NCBI GenBank assembly: GCA_947652605.1
Contig: OX393577.1
Coordinates: forward strand, 9,610,868 to 9,674,867
Source of the DNA: Elmis aenea
Lineage: Eukaryota > Arthropoda > Insecta > Coleoptera > Elmidae
Direction: 5' to 3'
DNA: 64,000 bases
The translations under genes and the position numbers were made by a program. Below the pieces are notes generated by a model. The model had not been told where the DNA came from, searched no databases, and saw only the letters and a program-made list of their open reading frames with translations. The first letter of the stretch is position 1. The number at the start of each line of letters is the position of its first letter. Of this stretch, positions 12,036 to 24,722 are shown piece by piece.

Positions 12036-13480
12036 CTGTTTTTTTTTTTTTTAAATATTTGTAAACTGTACTTTTCATAATCAAAATGAATCAAAAACAA
12101 TTTAACATTTTCAAGAATCATTATTTTGAAGCAAATTTTTGAGTTGCAGGTTTAAAAAAATTGGCATTGACTTCGTTTACAGTTCGTTTATAAACGCTTA
12201 TATAAGATCAACTACTCTGTTAAAATTAACTGGCATTCAGTGAGATTAAGTACTATTTGAGAAATTAATGTACGATGTAGCAGCTGCACAACTAATACAA
12301 CAAATTTTTTTGTTCTCATCGCTATATATTGTCCACGACAGACAATTTCGCGTTAGACTATAATAGCTGCATTTGTATTTAAGATTAACAGCGCTTTCTT
12401 CAAGCGATTAGTTTAAAATATAAAGGTTTACGGAATGTAGCGACGCTTAATCGTATTATTCGTAAGTAAATCTTCCTACTCGTAAAAAGCTGTTTTCGCG
12501 AGCGAGTTTCAACTTGGTTACGACTCATAAAACCAATGGTAGTATATACCGTTCAGTTGAAAATTTCGAAAACATCTTTACGATTACATAACTGAAACCT
12601 AAAAGCACTAAATCTCTGTTATTTCGGCTTAAAGGCAATAATTTCTGGAACAAAGGCGTGTCTTTTACAAATGGATGCAGTTTGGAAGAGGACAAGCCAT
12701 TGACAGCGGTTGACCCGCAATGAGAATTCGACTGGTCCGAGTTAAAACGACAAGGTGGCCATGAATACTGATGCGGTTCCGGTTCCGTTAGCCCCTTGTC
12801 ATGTCTGCCAACTTACAAACACATCCCACTTCCGATTTGTTACTTCCCAACAAGTTGACGTATTGCACACTTTGTTACAATCGTTGCTAAAGCGATTTTA
12901 TTGCTTTTGGAGAAAACATATCGACAGCCCCGTGTTAACATGAAAACATGTTCCTTTATCAGTCTACTGATAAGCGGCGCTCGTGCGATTTTTCACATTA
13001 AAACACACTTGTGTTTGGTGTACCACTTTAATCGGGCAACTATGAGTATCTCGCTTAGTATAACAAATAGAAATTAAGAAAAAATTACATAGAATAAAGC
13101 TCAATTGGTAGCAACATTCAGATATTTAAAAAATGCATAGTTGTTATTAGAAGAAAAAAATATCAGCTTTGTATTTTATTTATTATCTTTTTAAATTTTT
13201 AAAATCAGAATGTAGCAGTTTGTGCTTTATTATTATTCATTATACCAAATAAAATTTTAGTAGGTATCAGATTTTTTAAAGTTCACTCAATTAACCTGTC
13301 GGACATTATTTACAACAAATTCAGTTTTCAACATGTTAAATTTTTCTGACCATAACAGATTCGTTATAACTCGATTCTATTACAAGAGATATGTTTATTT
13401 TATACATTAGTGTGAAAGAATTTGTGTGTGTGAAGGCGTAACAAGGACGTATTAATGGATATTATTTTGGCACTTGTTTT
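12036..13480. other. Unassigned DNA with a GC-balanced single-copy block
   Basis: The block at about 12650-13030 is clearly less AT-rich than its surroundings and shows no repeats. It has an open frame of 62 codons (12755-12943) with no recognisable domain. It could be conserved non-coding DNA or an old gene fragment. The rest is AT-rich with a short TG run near 13425. Confidence 0.35.
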
Positions 13481-13489
13481 GCATCAGCG

Positions 13490-14142
13490 CGGCCTACTCC
13501 GGTGCATAAAAATGTAATTAAATGGCTACTTTTTTGAAAAGTATTGAATATCTCAACAACTACGGGGTTTAGACATAGGACACCCAACATAAAAATTGAA
13601 GGGGAGAAAAAAAGCTATCGAATAGTAAAATAAAATAAGGGTGTTTATATTTGAAAAAAATGAGTTATGTCACTTTGAAATTTGGAAAGTTTGGCATTTT
13701 TTTGTGAACACCCTGTGTCAACAAATTTAAATTTGTTATTTTTAAAATGTTGCTCCCAACTGGACTAACATTATTGCTAAAACTTATTTCTTAACTTTAA
13801 AAAACGAGGTGGCTACGATTTTTTAAAGTTAAGCCTGCTTGTGTAAGACTTTTCGGAAAAAAATTAATAAGTTGGCAACACTGGAACTAAATCAAAAAAT
13901 AAACAGACATTCATGTAGAGGTTAAAAAATGACATCCGATGACCTAAAAATATACAGGGTGTTCCATTTAAAAAAATCTTTGTTTTTGTTATAGCGCAAA
14001 AATGGGACACCCTGTATAGATGAAAATAATTTTGCGACGTAGATCTTTTCAAACCAATAACTTCATGTATTTAAGTTTTTTTCTATCTCCTACGGGCGGG
14101 GCGCTATGAAAGCCCGACGCACTAATAAATCACCCTGTATAT
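13490..14142. repeat. Short DNA-transposon fragments ending CACCCTGTATA
   Basis: Pieces with ends typical of TA-inserting elements follow one another: GAACACCCTGTGTC near 13710, a 68-bp element at 13951-14018, and ATCACCCTGTATATA near 14130. The 68-bp piece starts TATACAGGGTGTTCC and ends GGGACACCCTGTATA. Its arms are inverted repeats, so it is a tiny stand-alone palindromic element or deletion derivative. No coding sequence. Confidence 0.65.
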
Positions 14143-15353
14143 AAGTATTCTTTTAAAAACTCAAACAAACCATCAAACACTCTAACAAAATCAGTCAAAA
14201 GGAATCGTTTCATAAAATGCAATAACTAACAAAAATTAGTAAAAACATATTTAAAAATTGGTAGTTGTTTACTTTAATACTTATCAGCTTTATAACCATA
14301 TATTTTAACATCGAAGTATGTTTTGCAGACCATAAGTGCTTGTTCCAAACAAAAATATTCATTACAAAGGCGGCAAGAATATAATATCTGCTATATATTT
14401 TCATGCATACGCATAATTCATACAGCAAGAGATGCGCAAGTCGATACTATTTTGAAAAGTCACTTTATATCGAAAGGGATTATCTAGACGATCAAGTTTT
14501 GAAAAGAATCGACTAATCAGATTCTTAAAAAATTCAGTGCAAGATATCTCACAGATACATTTCGCCTGACAAAGGGTTAAATATGAGCAATAAACTTAAA
14601 ACTTCATATACTTGTCAATTACACTTTTATTCGAATTTATTGTTGGAGTTTGATCACAATCCGAATTAAAATTTTTATAACAAACTAAAAAAGTGTACAG
14701 AAAGCAATTTCGCTCGATGTAACCCATTCGCTTTATTATGAACATAATAAACAATTCTAAACTAACCTTGCTGTTAAATTAACCTATCTGCTAAACAAAT
14801 TGGTTTGAGCAAAATTTTTAGTTATTACAACCAAAAGCATACGATTACTGGGATATCCCTGTAAATTTCATTTGTTAAGATAGCACACAGATTTCTAATT
14901 ATAGATAAAATTGCCTTTTAACGTATGGAATTTTGCTATTTCAAATAAACTTGTTATGTTTTCGATACACATAAAAATCGTATAACGGATGCTATTAAAT
15001 AAAAGTTAGATAAAACAGAATAAAAATAAAAAAACTGTAGGTACCGATTGTAAAAGTGGTTTCATGAACTCGATTAAATTAGCAGCTTTATGCCGGGGAA
15101 TTTTAATTTGCGTTTGAAATTACAAGCGACTGCCCTTCTTCACTCATTGACTTACCACGGATGAATGTAGGGGAAATAAAAAGCGGCTATGTTCGTATTC
15201 AGCGATGACTTGCATTGGGAGAATGAAGCGGATATGTGGAAAAATGTAAAAAGCAGTTGATGAGAGCACACTGATAGTAAAATTAGCACGAGGGCTTGTT
15301 GAAAATAGTACCTACTCAAACATATTCAAACAGTGCAGGTTCAAAAATTGTTA
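14143..15353. other. Unassigned AT-rich DNA
   Basis: No gene, transposon end or tandem repeat was recognised. The stretch near 15060-15260 is somewhat GC-richer and single copy. The minus-strand frame at 14210-14428 is hydrophobic, AT-driven and unrecognised. Confidence 0.4.
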
Positions 15354-15530
15354 TATACAGGGTTAGTGCAAAGTCTAAACGCAAATCAATGTATGCAATG
15401 TTGCCAATTTTTCTTTTCTTTAAATGGTTCCTGAAGCCATAGGAAGCATGGTACAACATTTTTGTATCAAGATTTTCGACTTGGAATTTCACGAAGAACA
15501 TCGTCACGTGTAGCGCTTCCGCTGTATAGT
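15354..15530. repeat. Partial copy of the 57304-57928 MITE arm
   Basis: The segment from ATATACAGGGTTAGTGCAAA through GCATGGTACAACATTTTTGT to CACGTGTAGCGCTTCCGC matches the arms of the inverted-repeat element at 57304-57928 in reverse orientation. Only one arm is left, so this is a truncated or solo copy. The 63-codon minus-strand frame here is a read-through. Confidence 0.75.
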
Positions 15531-15544
15531 GTTTTATTCATGGG

Positions 15545-15925
15545 TTTAGAGCAGTCCAATGTTTTGATTGCCTGCTCCAGTTCCGCTCCATGCTCTAAAT
15601 ATTGTACACATTTTTAATACAACTTTTTTAATTAAAATAGTTGTTTTCAAAAACAAAGTACCTATTAATTTTATCGGATATGTATGTGCAAGTGGGTCAA
15701 AAATTACAATATTTGACCCCAACAAAAAAGTAAAGTTAGTTAACTGTTTGAAAGAACAAATTATTGATCTTTCAGGGTTGAAAAATTGTTTTTTTTTTTG
15801 GTAGTAGGTACATAATAAACTTGAGCAGTGGAGCAATCAACATTCTTTGCTCCGGACTCCGCTCCTGCTCCGGACAAAAACCCATTGCTCCACTGCTCCG
15901 TGCTCCGCTCCAAACACCTGGTTTT
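15545..15925. repeat. GCTCC-rich inverted repeat element
   Basis: The left part carries CCTGCTCCAGTTCCGCTCCA. The right part (about 15830-15912) carries many GCTCC words on the plus strand, and an inverted GGAGC stretch, GAGCAGTGGAGCAAT, lies at about 15823. The pattern of GCTCC at both ends around AT-rich DNA suggests a short non-autonomous DNA element or a simple-sequence expansion. The family was not identified. Confidence 0.5.
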
Positions 15926-17344
15926 ATTTATAAAAGTTAGTTGGAGTCAGTTCTGCTGAACCGAAAACGCAAAAAAATAATGAAAATGTCAATAAATTAT
16001 ATATTTTTGACCATATACTTAAATTTCAAAAACCAAGGTTTGAAAATAAGCAAGATAATCGACAGTTTCAGGACTTTGTCCTAAGCCTGGATAAGCTAAA
16101 TTAAGTTAAAAAAAAAATCGAAAACTTTGAAACTAATGTTTACAGTTAAATCGTTAAAAATCATCAATATAAATTTTCTATATAAGATTTTGAATAAGTA
16201 AAGACTACAATTCTTGCACTTTTTATGGGAAAAACTTGATCAATAATATATCTACTAGAGTAATTGCACAAATAAGCAATTAGCACAAACGTTTTTAACA
16301 CCCCAAATACAATTATTTACTATCAATTATTATTAAATTTTCATAGACACCTTCTTAAAAACCAAAGAACAATAATTATTTGCTATCATTTAACTTAAAT
16401 CACTATTCTAAAACTGTCAATATAGTGTTTGTACCTTTTTGCACAAAAACATGAAAGTAACGCAATTGCCTTAAAATTTTAACACGAATTTGACAGTCCA
16501 AAATAGAATTATTCAAAGTCCAATGTTAAAAACAATTACATTTTTTTTTGTTAAATTAAAATACTCGTAAGTATCTAGTTTTTGAATTTTTTTGAAAAAA
16601 TGGAACTTCCTCTAAACTGTTTACACAGATTTGAAATAATAATATATAAAAATAATTTACTATTAATTACAAATTTTAAAACACGATTTTAAAATTGTCA
16701 TTAAAAAGTAAAAAAGTATCTCGTATAAGTCTATAGTTCTTGCACCAAGTGAAAATCTACTTAGTAAATACCTTAGTAATTCCCAACCTCGCAAAATAAT
16801 TAATTAAAGCTTTAAAATAAACCTGTACGATAACAAAACTATTTCAGCATTAATTTCAAACGTGTTTTTATTCACGTTATTATTTTCAACAGCTGCAGAA
16901 ATAAAATGTGACCGCAGTTAACAACCAAAACAAAACGTAAACAATTTTACTGCATATCACGTGCGCTAATAATCTTAGAGTGGAATCAAATAAGCGTTAA
17001 ATATGATAAGAGGATGGGAAAATTCACTGTGTATACCTGCTGCGGTATCAGGAACTACTTGGCACTTTCCCCGTGGGAACTGTAGCGTTGCAATCGCCAG
17101 GTTTTTTAGTTTTCCACTAACAAGCAGCGGAAAACGTTGGCCGCTTTAATATCATAGTGATCTACGGTTTGATATAAACTAGCCGCGTAATTACGTTCCA
17201 TATTAATAAACTGCACGATAAATGGATTCTGTTAGTAATGAAACTTTACCATGAACAGTCATTTAATGTAATAAACAATTTGTCTTGAATAATCGCGCAC
17301 TTAATAAAAACAAGAAATATTTAAATCGGCAAATGAATCTAGAC
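15926..17344. other. Unassigned very AT-rich DNA
   Basis: From 15926 to about 16850 there is featureless AT-rich sequence with no ORF. From 16850 to 17240 the composition is more even, with E-box-like CAGCTG and CACGTG words. No repeats were seen in it. Function unknown. Confidence 0.4.
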
Positions 17345-17725
17345 GGTAACGTTCCAAATAAGTTACGCTTAGGGGTATATAAACATCTGCACATTTACAG
17401 TAACATTTTTACAAGGAAATTGTATTTAAAAAATGCGATTTAGGAAATACAAGTCCAGGAACACTGTAAAATTACCAAATAGGAGTAGCTTATATTCTGT
17501 AGGTGCAAAAAAATAAACGTCCAACAATTTGTAGCATGTAGATATAAGAGTAATAGTGGAAAATAGCTGTATAGCGCAGTTCCGTTTATTTGGTGACCGG
17601 TAAAGGTTATTTTGTTAAATAAATTATTGGGAATAAAATACATGTTTTATTTAATTTGTATTATCAAGTAACAATTAGATAAACATTACAGTGGCGACGA
17701 GGATGGGATAAAAAGATTAGATAAA
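17345..17725 (+). mobile_element. Possible LTR-retrotransposon end and leader
   Basis: A TATA-like GGTATATAAACATC (17371-17384), an AATAAA, and an LTR-like CA end (AACATTACA at about 17683-17691) are followed directly by GTGGCGACGAGGATGGGATA. That last block resembles the leader just after the 5' LTR in many insect Ty3/gypsy elements. AGATTAGATAAACATTACA is repeated right after it. No second LTR and no clear gag or pol follows; the ATG frame near 17818 soon stops. If real, it is a decayed or solo end. Confidence 0.35.
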
Positions 17726-18746
17726 CATTACACAATTCATAACCAGTACTTACTGAAAATTTTATATCTTTAAAGACCAATTTGGCAGTTTAAAAGAAAT
17801 AAGGAACAAACAGAACTATGAGCCGTAATAATCAACTCGTAGGATTTAAAAATAAACGCATACTACCAAAGGGTGATACATTTAATATTTAAATTGGAGC
17901 AAATACAGTAAAAGAAAAGGTTACCGATAAATAAAGATAATTGTTGCTTACTTTAACGTCAATTTACTGTAATTTTTGGGTAAAAAAAAGTTATTATTCT
18001 CAGAGAAGACGAATTACTCGATGGTTTGCGTATTGGTAAATAATAATAAGGCAGACTTTAAAATAAATTTTAATTAAGAACTACACAATTTGAGAAAAAC
18101 TACTTTGAAAGCTTTTATTAGCAAAAGTGTTCATAATGGTTTGTTACTAATGAAAGTTTCAAAATAATACGTTGCAATACAAAAGTTAGTCATACGATAC
18201 GACAATTGCCTTAATAAAGGTGGGAATTATGTTAAACAGCAGACTAGGGTCCAGGCGTTTATGAAAAACCTTTTTGTTTAAAATTGCCTTGTGTTCTTTT
18301 AATATCAAAACCGTAATTACTTAAAAAAATGCGCCTCGTATATAAAGTGTTCTGATGTTTGGCATATTTTCCTAAAGTTTAAACGCCTATGTTTATAAAA
18401 TTCATTTTAACAGAAATAGTTATTAATTATTCACATAATTATCAATAATTTTTAAATTTTCTCATATTTATAAATTTATAGAAAATATAGGAACTGTTGG
18501 TTAATTAGTAGAAGATATAATTTAAGTGAAACCAAGACGCTGCAGTTACTATCCAATTTTATTTTTGCTACCATGGTCATCCATAGGAAGCAACAAATAA
18601 CTGAAAATTAAAAGCAGACAGTGTCAAGGTACCTACACTTTGATCGGTTTTCTTTACAATGATCAGACTTAGATCACTATTTGCAGCACATACATATTTT
18701 GAAACCGTACTTTAAACTTAAACACTTAAGTTGCTATTACACTAAC
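17726..18746. other. Unassigned AT-rich DNA
   Basis: No gene or repeat was recognised. If the LTR reading of the previous entry is right, its first few hundred bases could be eroded internal LTR-element sequence, but no gag motif could be seen. Confidence 0.35.
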
Positions 18747-19783
18747 CAGGGAAGGTCACGATATGTTGTTGCTAGAATCTGATCAAGGCTGTTTATTGCA
18801 TCAAGAACATCAAAACTAAATGTTATGCAGACTTATACGTACCATTGGCCATTTCTTTCGAAAAAAAAGGGATAAACCAAAAACCGTCAGAGATAAAGTC
18901 AAAAATTTTCTATTTACCAATTCGCGCATCTTTTGCAAGTAAAATGGTGCAAAGTTTCTGAAAAAAATCTTAAACGGTTCCGGAGAAAAACGTCAAAATC
19001 GAAACCCCTGCAAAAGCGCTATGTTTGGAGAAATTGTATAACTAAATCTATGCGACTTGCAAAGGCCTTTAACATAGGGGAAACCGTTTTTACAAGGACC
19101 TCGTTTATCGCGTTTTTCTCCGGAACCGTTTAAGATTTTTTCAGAAACTTTGCACAATTTTACTTGCAATGAGCGCATTCGTAAAAAGAAGAATTTCGAT
19201 TTTGTCTCGGACGGTTTCATAGCCAACGCCAGCGCAAAAATTACCTTTTTGTGCGATCGTACTAGAAAAAGCTGTTTGACGGATGCGTTAGTAACCATAA
19301 AGTACTGCATTACCGGCCCTATCCTTAGCAACGGCCGTAAAAGTTACTTTTCAAGCCGTTACCCTTAGCAACGGCCGAAAAAGTAACTTTTACGGCCGTT
19401 GCTAAGGAGAGGGCCGGTAATGCAGTACACACGCCGTCATCTGTCAGTGACAGAATGTCACGTAGTTTCTAACCTATAATTTTGAAAATTACTAAAAATT
19501 TAAATTGTTTTTAATTCGATCGCACAAAAAATGTAATATGCACCTCGGCCAAAACGTACTTTTTCGGCCTTGCCTGTTTGCTGGCCTCGACTAGACGCGG
19601 CCGAAAAAATTACACTTTTTGGCCTTGATACATAAATAACTATTATTATTAAACTTTTCAGTTTTTCCCCTATTTTCCCGAAGGAAATGGCCAGTGGCAA
19701 AATTTTTAGTTTTAATGTTTTTGATGCAATAAATAGCCTTGATCAGATTCTAGCGACAACATCCCTATCATGACCCTCCCTTG
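18747..19783. mobile_element. Fold-back transposon family 2, copy A
   Basis: The left arm begins CAGGGAAGGTCACGATATG and continues GCTAGAATCTGATCAAGGC. The right arm ends GCCTTGATCAGATTCTAGC...ATGACCCTCCCTTG, its inverse. The inner arms also mirror each other: CGGTTCCGGAGAAAAACG before the centre and CGTTTTTCTCCGGAACCGTT after it, around 19050. A separate palindrome (19302-19428) has inserted into the right arm. No transposase. A sister copy lies at 30501-31550. All ORFs here are arm read-through. Confidence 0.8.
19302..19428. repeat. 127-bp near-perfect palindrome nested in copy A
   Basis: It starts GTACTGCATTACCGGCCCT and ends with the inverse, AGGGCCGGTAATGCAGTAC. The arms carry TTAGCAACGGCCGTAAAAGT and its complement. 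It can form a hairpin over almost its entire length. It is much GC-richer than the host element and absent from copy B at the matching place, so it is a later insertion. CGGCC-containing sequence around 19545-19622 is a possible second, decayed copy. Confidence 0.75.
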
Positions 19784-21639
19784 TAAAGTCACATAATCAA
19801 ATAAAACAACACGGAAAGTGTAAGGAGCATCACTTAAAAATTGTTCAAAAATTGACTTGGTCGTTCGTCCTCTAAAGTCTTCACTACTTAAAGAACTAAG
19901 CATTTGCAGGAAAAAAACCAACATGTTTTATAAAGTATTAATAAATAAAAATATGTTATTAAAGGAAAGTAAGACGTAACTCTATTTCAGGAAATTAACA
20001 ATTATAATGAAAAAGTGCCTAATTCACCATTGCAATTTTAATTTACTTAGATTATGTTTCTTTACACAAATCAATTTCTACTACTATTTAAATTTATATT
20101 TGAACGTCATTAATAAATACATCTTTTATGTGTTGTCAACGCTTACTGAATTTCTATTTACGAAGCTAAATATTATATTACCTAAAAATGTAGCAGTAAT
20201 ACATTATTATTGTAAGCCTTAGAACTTGCCTGATCCTGGGCTCGTATTTTTAACGAAAATTCTTGTGTCTTAAAAATGTAATTTAATGTAGAGATAACTG
20301 TAATACTTCAAATTTGCGAAAGTCCCAGACCTTATAGTGGAAAGACAGAACTAAGTTTAACTGCACATCTACAAGAAACTTCAAACGCAAAGTCTTAAAC
20401 ATCACATTTACCGCTCACGTCTGAAAAATGCTAAAGTTGCATAAACGTTAAGACGTGTCTGTTTAAATTAATGAACTGTGAATTTTTAATTGTCATTTAG
20501 CTGCCACCACAACAATTTCGTCGTACTCCCGTACAAAAGCATTCCTGAAATATTTTGGCAGAATACGCTGTGTTGTTGATTATTATTACTGAGGAAATTA
20601 TACAATGTTCCCTCTCGGTTTAGACTGCGTGTGAAAACGTTTCAAATTTTACTATACCGAGCGTAGATTTATTTACAGCCACACTGCATGTGCCAACCCA
20701 GCGCTAAAACATGCTGCTCATATTAAGCGTGGTGCATATGCGGATATGGTTGTAGGGGTTTTCCAATATTAGTTTCTATGCGGGCCAATTCTACCTGGAA
20801 GTCTCCTGGGGCCAAACTAGAAACTAATTTAAGTTTTGAAATTTGTTTCTCTGGCTTATCCTTATTCTCTCTTATAAATGGGGATATATGTGCGATTTCC
20901 CTTGATAATTTTTGTACTTTTTAGTTTAACCACGTAACTAAACGCCCCTTAAAAAAACTTCTCGTTTCGTAGAAACTGTTGTATCGTTAATTATTACTAA
21001 AAGATTGTAATGCCGTAAAGCAACATGGAAAAATAATTTTAGTGGCGAATTCTTTAAATGTATTGTTAAAAAGTTGTATTGCAAAAAGTGAATTTTTAAT
21101 AACCAAGCTAATACAATATTATATTGCTCACCCTGTATATTTCAAATAAGACTTCAGGCTAACTAAAATTAAATTTTCCAATATTGATTGCTCAAAGTTT
21201 GAGGTAAAAATTTTAAAAATTAGATTAAGTTTATTGGATGGTAAAAAATAAAATATCACATTGAACGCTGTTCTTGAAAGTAGACTGAATTTTAAAACTA
21301 TTTGAAGAAAATTTTTATTTTGTTTGGCAGGTAAACAGTACAAAGAAAGCTATTACACAATATACAATATCAAAGATATTTATATGCAACTACCTAATGC
21401 TTGAATTATTGAAATTACTCATTTTTGAAATGAAAATAGTTTTAATGAAAAGTCACCGATATTTTGTTATTGAGAATTTCTTATAGAATAACTAGATCAG
21501 GTTCAACCTTGATTTTTATCTTAAGATTTTGCATTTTTTTAGGTTATATCGCTTATTTTTAAAAATAGACATACAAAATATTACATCATTGTAAAGAGAA
21601 AAAAATAATCTTCAAATCTAAGTAATCATCTACTATGAC
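19784..21639. other. Unassigned DNA with one short palindrome
   Basis: No gene was recognised. At 20768-20828 ATTAGTTTCTA and TAGAAACTAAT form 11-bp inverted arms around GGGCC...GGCC, possibly a tiny relic element. CACCCTGTATATTTC near 21130 is another isolated transposon-end motif. The minus-strand frame 21128-21343 is AT-driven. Confidence 0.4.
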
Positions 21640-21983
21640 TGCCGTTTAAAAAAAAGTGGTTTTGTCAAATATCTCGCACGGTGATTTATAAAAAAATCTG
21701 TCTATCGCCATCTTATAGAAAACAAAACTTACAAAACATTTTTGCTTTGACGTTTTTGTGTATTCGCAACAATAGCCGAGATATTTAAGTTTAAAAATTT
21801 TGATCGATTTCGGTTTTTCGTCATATCACGCAAGCCATGGAATTTTTAAACAAAACAAGATCTGGTTTAAAATACACCCCTAAATAGCTAACTTTTGTCC
21901 CATTTAACCAACGTGGTATTTTCATTATTTACGGAGATAGCAATAGTGTCCCATGGAAAAGTGAAACGCCCTGTATATAATAC
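21640..21983. repeat. TA-type DNA transposon end fragment
   Basis: The block runs through TCAAATATCTCGCACGGTG and GTATTCGCAACAATAGCCG to GTCCCATGGAAAAGTG and CGCCCTGTATATAAT. The right edge, a CCCTGTATA end, resembles the ends of the other TA-inserting elements in this window. No left end or coding part was identified. Confidence 0.5.
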
Positions 21984-22024
21984 ACGATTCAACTTAAAGT
22001 TTACCAAACATTTTTTTTTACTAG

Positions 22025-22497
22025 TGAAAAAGACTTTGGATTTTGCCAAAACCACGCTACTATCGAACAAGTCCATGGAGTGGCAAACAAAATTAGTCAA
22101 GACCTGAAAGAAAGGCGGTTCTGCTCGGCAGCCTACCTTGACGTCACTCACAAATTCGACAAAGTTTGGCGCGAAGGCTTACTTTACAAATTAAGAAAAA
22201 TCTACAACATCCATTTCACCAAATTTTAAAATCCTATCATAGTGGAAGTTTTTTTGAAATAAAATTTAACCAGGAGCAAACCAATACTTTAAGAACATTA
22301 ACCAACGCACCATGGTATGTTACCAATGAAGTTATACAGCAAGATCTTCATAATGTGCTCAGTGCAAAATGTGATCCAAAGTTTTAGTACCAAATATCAA
22401 GAAAGATTGTCTCGTCATCCCAACCTTTTAGCAGCAAAGTTATTAGTGAACACTAGACAAAATAAAAGACTAAAGAGGCATAAACCTCTAGACTAGC
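22025..22497 (+). pseudogene. Jockey-type LINE reverse transcriptase, core deleted
   Basis: The first half encodes FCQNHATIEQVHGVANKISQ, then RRFCSAAYLDVTHKFDKVW and GLLYKLRKI: reverse-transcriptase blocks with the first catalytic Asp in YLDV. After a frame change come HPFHQILKSY and FFEIKFNQ. The sequence then jumps to TLRTLTNAPWYVTNEVIQQD and, after another shift, RHPNLLAAKLL to the end RLKRHKPLD. That is the far C-terminus of jockey proteins. The GVPQGS and YADD blocks, roughly 300 residues, are missing. It cannot be active. It lies directly after the 21640-21983 repeat. Confidence 0.85.
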
Positions 22498-24589
22498 CTG
22501 ATCGTTTTAAGTAAACATTTAATCAATGTTGCCAATAATAAATTAAGTTAAGTAACTTTTAGCGGGTAGTATCCACTGGACAAGCTTATCCTTCGTGTTT
22601 AATTAAAGCCACAACAATTTACTTCTTGTTTATCAAGAATAAATTGTAAATTAATCATAGCATAGAAGCCATTAAAAAAAACTTTACAATAATATTGTTA
22701 AAACTAAAAATTGTTTCACGTATTTTTATCGATTAAAACATTAACTACATATAAAATTTTTGTATAAAACAAGAAATTTAAAAAAGATGACTGAACGGGG
22801 CAAAGTTATCCACACTTGCAGTAAGTTAAGTACCTAAATACGCTTATGCTATCTACATGGACGAGAATAGCATACTCATAAAATATACTTAAAGGGGATG
22901 TAATAAGGCCAGTAAATAAATATTAAACTAATAACTGCAGGCGCTGTAAAAATCTTGATGTTTATATATTTAATGATGTACGTGTCAAAATATGCTCTCC
23001 ATATAACTTGGCAAAAGTCCCAAGTTTTTTTAGAGGCTATAAAAAATATAGCATAACTGCACATCTAGCGAACTATTAGGAACTTTATATATGTATATAG
23101 TTAGATATCTTGGTGTGTTCCAGCGAAATTAAGATTTAGAAACGTTTTTCACGTAGTCTAGCACTCTATGAACGGCTGTTTTTGCCTTTTAAGGATTCCT
23201 TTTGTTACGTGTTTAAGAACTTAAGTTGATCTTTGTGGCAGTTTATTTTATTCAACGACTAAGCAAAAATGAGCATATGTAATAAAGTTTATTATTATAA
23301 AATATAAAACTTTTGAAAACTTTGTCATACAACTTTCTTTTTTTTGATAGGTGGCAAAGAAATCTGTTAACTTTGTGATTTAATGCACAATTGTTATTAA
23401 AGGTTGTGAAAAAAATTATACACCTGAAATTTTTGATTTTAGAAAACAATTTATTTTATATAATAAGCACAATTGCTGCAAAAATGTAACATGCAAATAA
23501 CCAGGTATTGCTAACCAAGTGACTTAGGCGCACTTGAACTGCAAAATTTCTTAGTTTTTGTACCTAAGTACCAATCAAACAGCAAAAATTAATTAAGTGT
23601 GGGAGCTAAGACGATACATGAACTGCAAACATTCTTGAATTATACTTTTCCTTGAATTTCTTATCTAGGTGAGAGGTCAGATGTAGTTTAATTATTCCTA
23701 AATATTTACCACTTAAATTCCATATAACTTTTTGTTCCAATAAATGAAAGAAATAAGATAAAACTGAAATAGTAAGTAAATAAAATATAATATTTTAATT
23801 ACGTACATTTATTTATATTAATATAATAAAACAATTTATTTTTCAAAAACATATTTTGTGAACATGGTTCTTTCTTTTTATCATTAACGTCAAAATTTTG
23901 CTTAGGTGTGTCAATCAAAATTTACTTGTAACTAAGCACTTTCATACCTGTGGTATTAATATCTATAAAATTACAGAGTGTTACCTGTTCATTCGGTAAA
24001 TTCAAGGATTAATTCTAGATAAATAAAACTAGTGACTCTCCCATATGGCTCAGGATTTAAAAAGATCTTTATGCAGTTTGAGTAAAGTTGATAATGATGA
24101 TATAAGAATTTTTGCAGTTCGTGTGCAACGATAGACTTTTGTTATAAGAGCTAAAGGTTCTTCAAGGGTTCAAGATTGTCAGATTAACACAAGATTATTA
24201 AAAGATTTTTAATAAGTTATTTGTGGAAATTAAACAAACCATTTAAATTTTAATAAATTTAGAAATCTTATGCATAGAATATATTAAAAATGATGTTAAG
24301 ATAGAATAGTTTAAGAAAATATGTACGGTTAAATTAAAGCAGGGTGATCAAAATTATGTAAAATTAGCTACAAAGCTAAATAAAAATTTCTTTTTCTACG
24401 ACCGCTAATGTAAATGACACTTAGCGTACAGCCTGCATGCATAGTAAGTGAGACCTTACCCACAGTAAGCAAAAAGCACAGTTTTTTAAAGAAATGATCA
24501 AAATAGACTCACGTCAAACACCTCCTGCATACCTAGTAAGTGAGTTATAACGCACGGTAAGCAAATCGCACACGTCTAGAAATTTAAAA
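22498..24589. other. Unassigned very AT-rich DNA
   Basis: No gene was recognised. A stretch at 24042-24390, beginning with an ATG (MAQDLKRSLCSLSK) and continuing with stops, looks faintly like a decayed LTR-element gag. The match is too weak to call. Confidence 0.4.
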
Positions 24590-24722
24590 GTAGGCTTACG
24601 TCAAAATTGACAAGACGACGTAATTAGGTACATGTGTATATTAGCCAAAAAGTCGGTAAAATCGTAAGTATTATGTGATCGTAGTAAAAGTAAGCTACAT
24701 AGCACGAGTTGTAAAGCAGTAC
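24590..24722. repeat. Inverted copy of the 1200-1320 repeat
   Basis: GTAGGCTTACGTCAAAATTG, GACGACGTAATTA and ATTATGTGATCGTAG are the reverse complement of sequence at about 1200-1320, with small differences. It is followed by a short GC-rich tract (GCACCCGCCGCTACGCGGC, about 24746-24765) unlike its surroundings. Confidence 0.65.

Noticed and set aside
24042..24390. Possible LTR-element gag fragment
   Set aside because: Similarity is only impressionistic, with several stops; no zinc knuckle, protease or LTR nearby.
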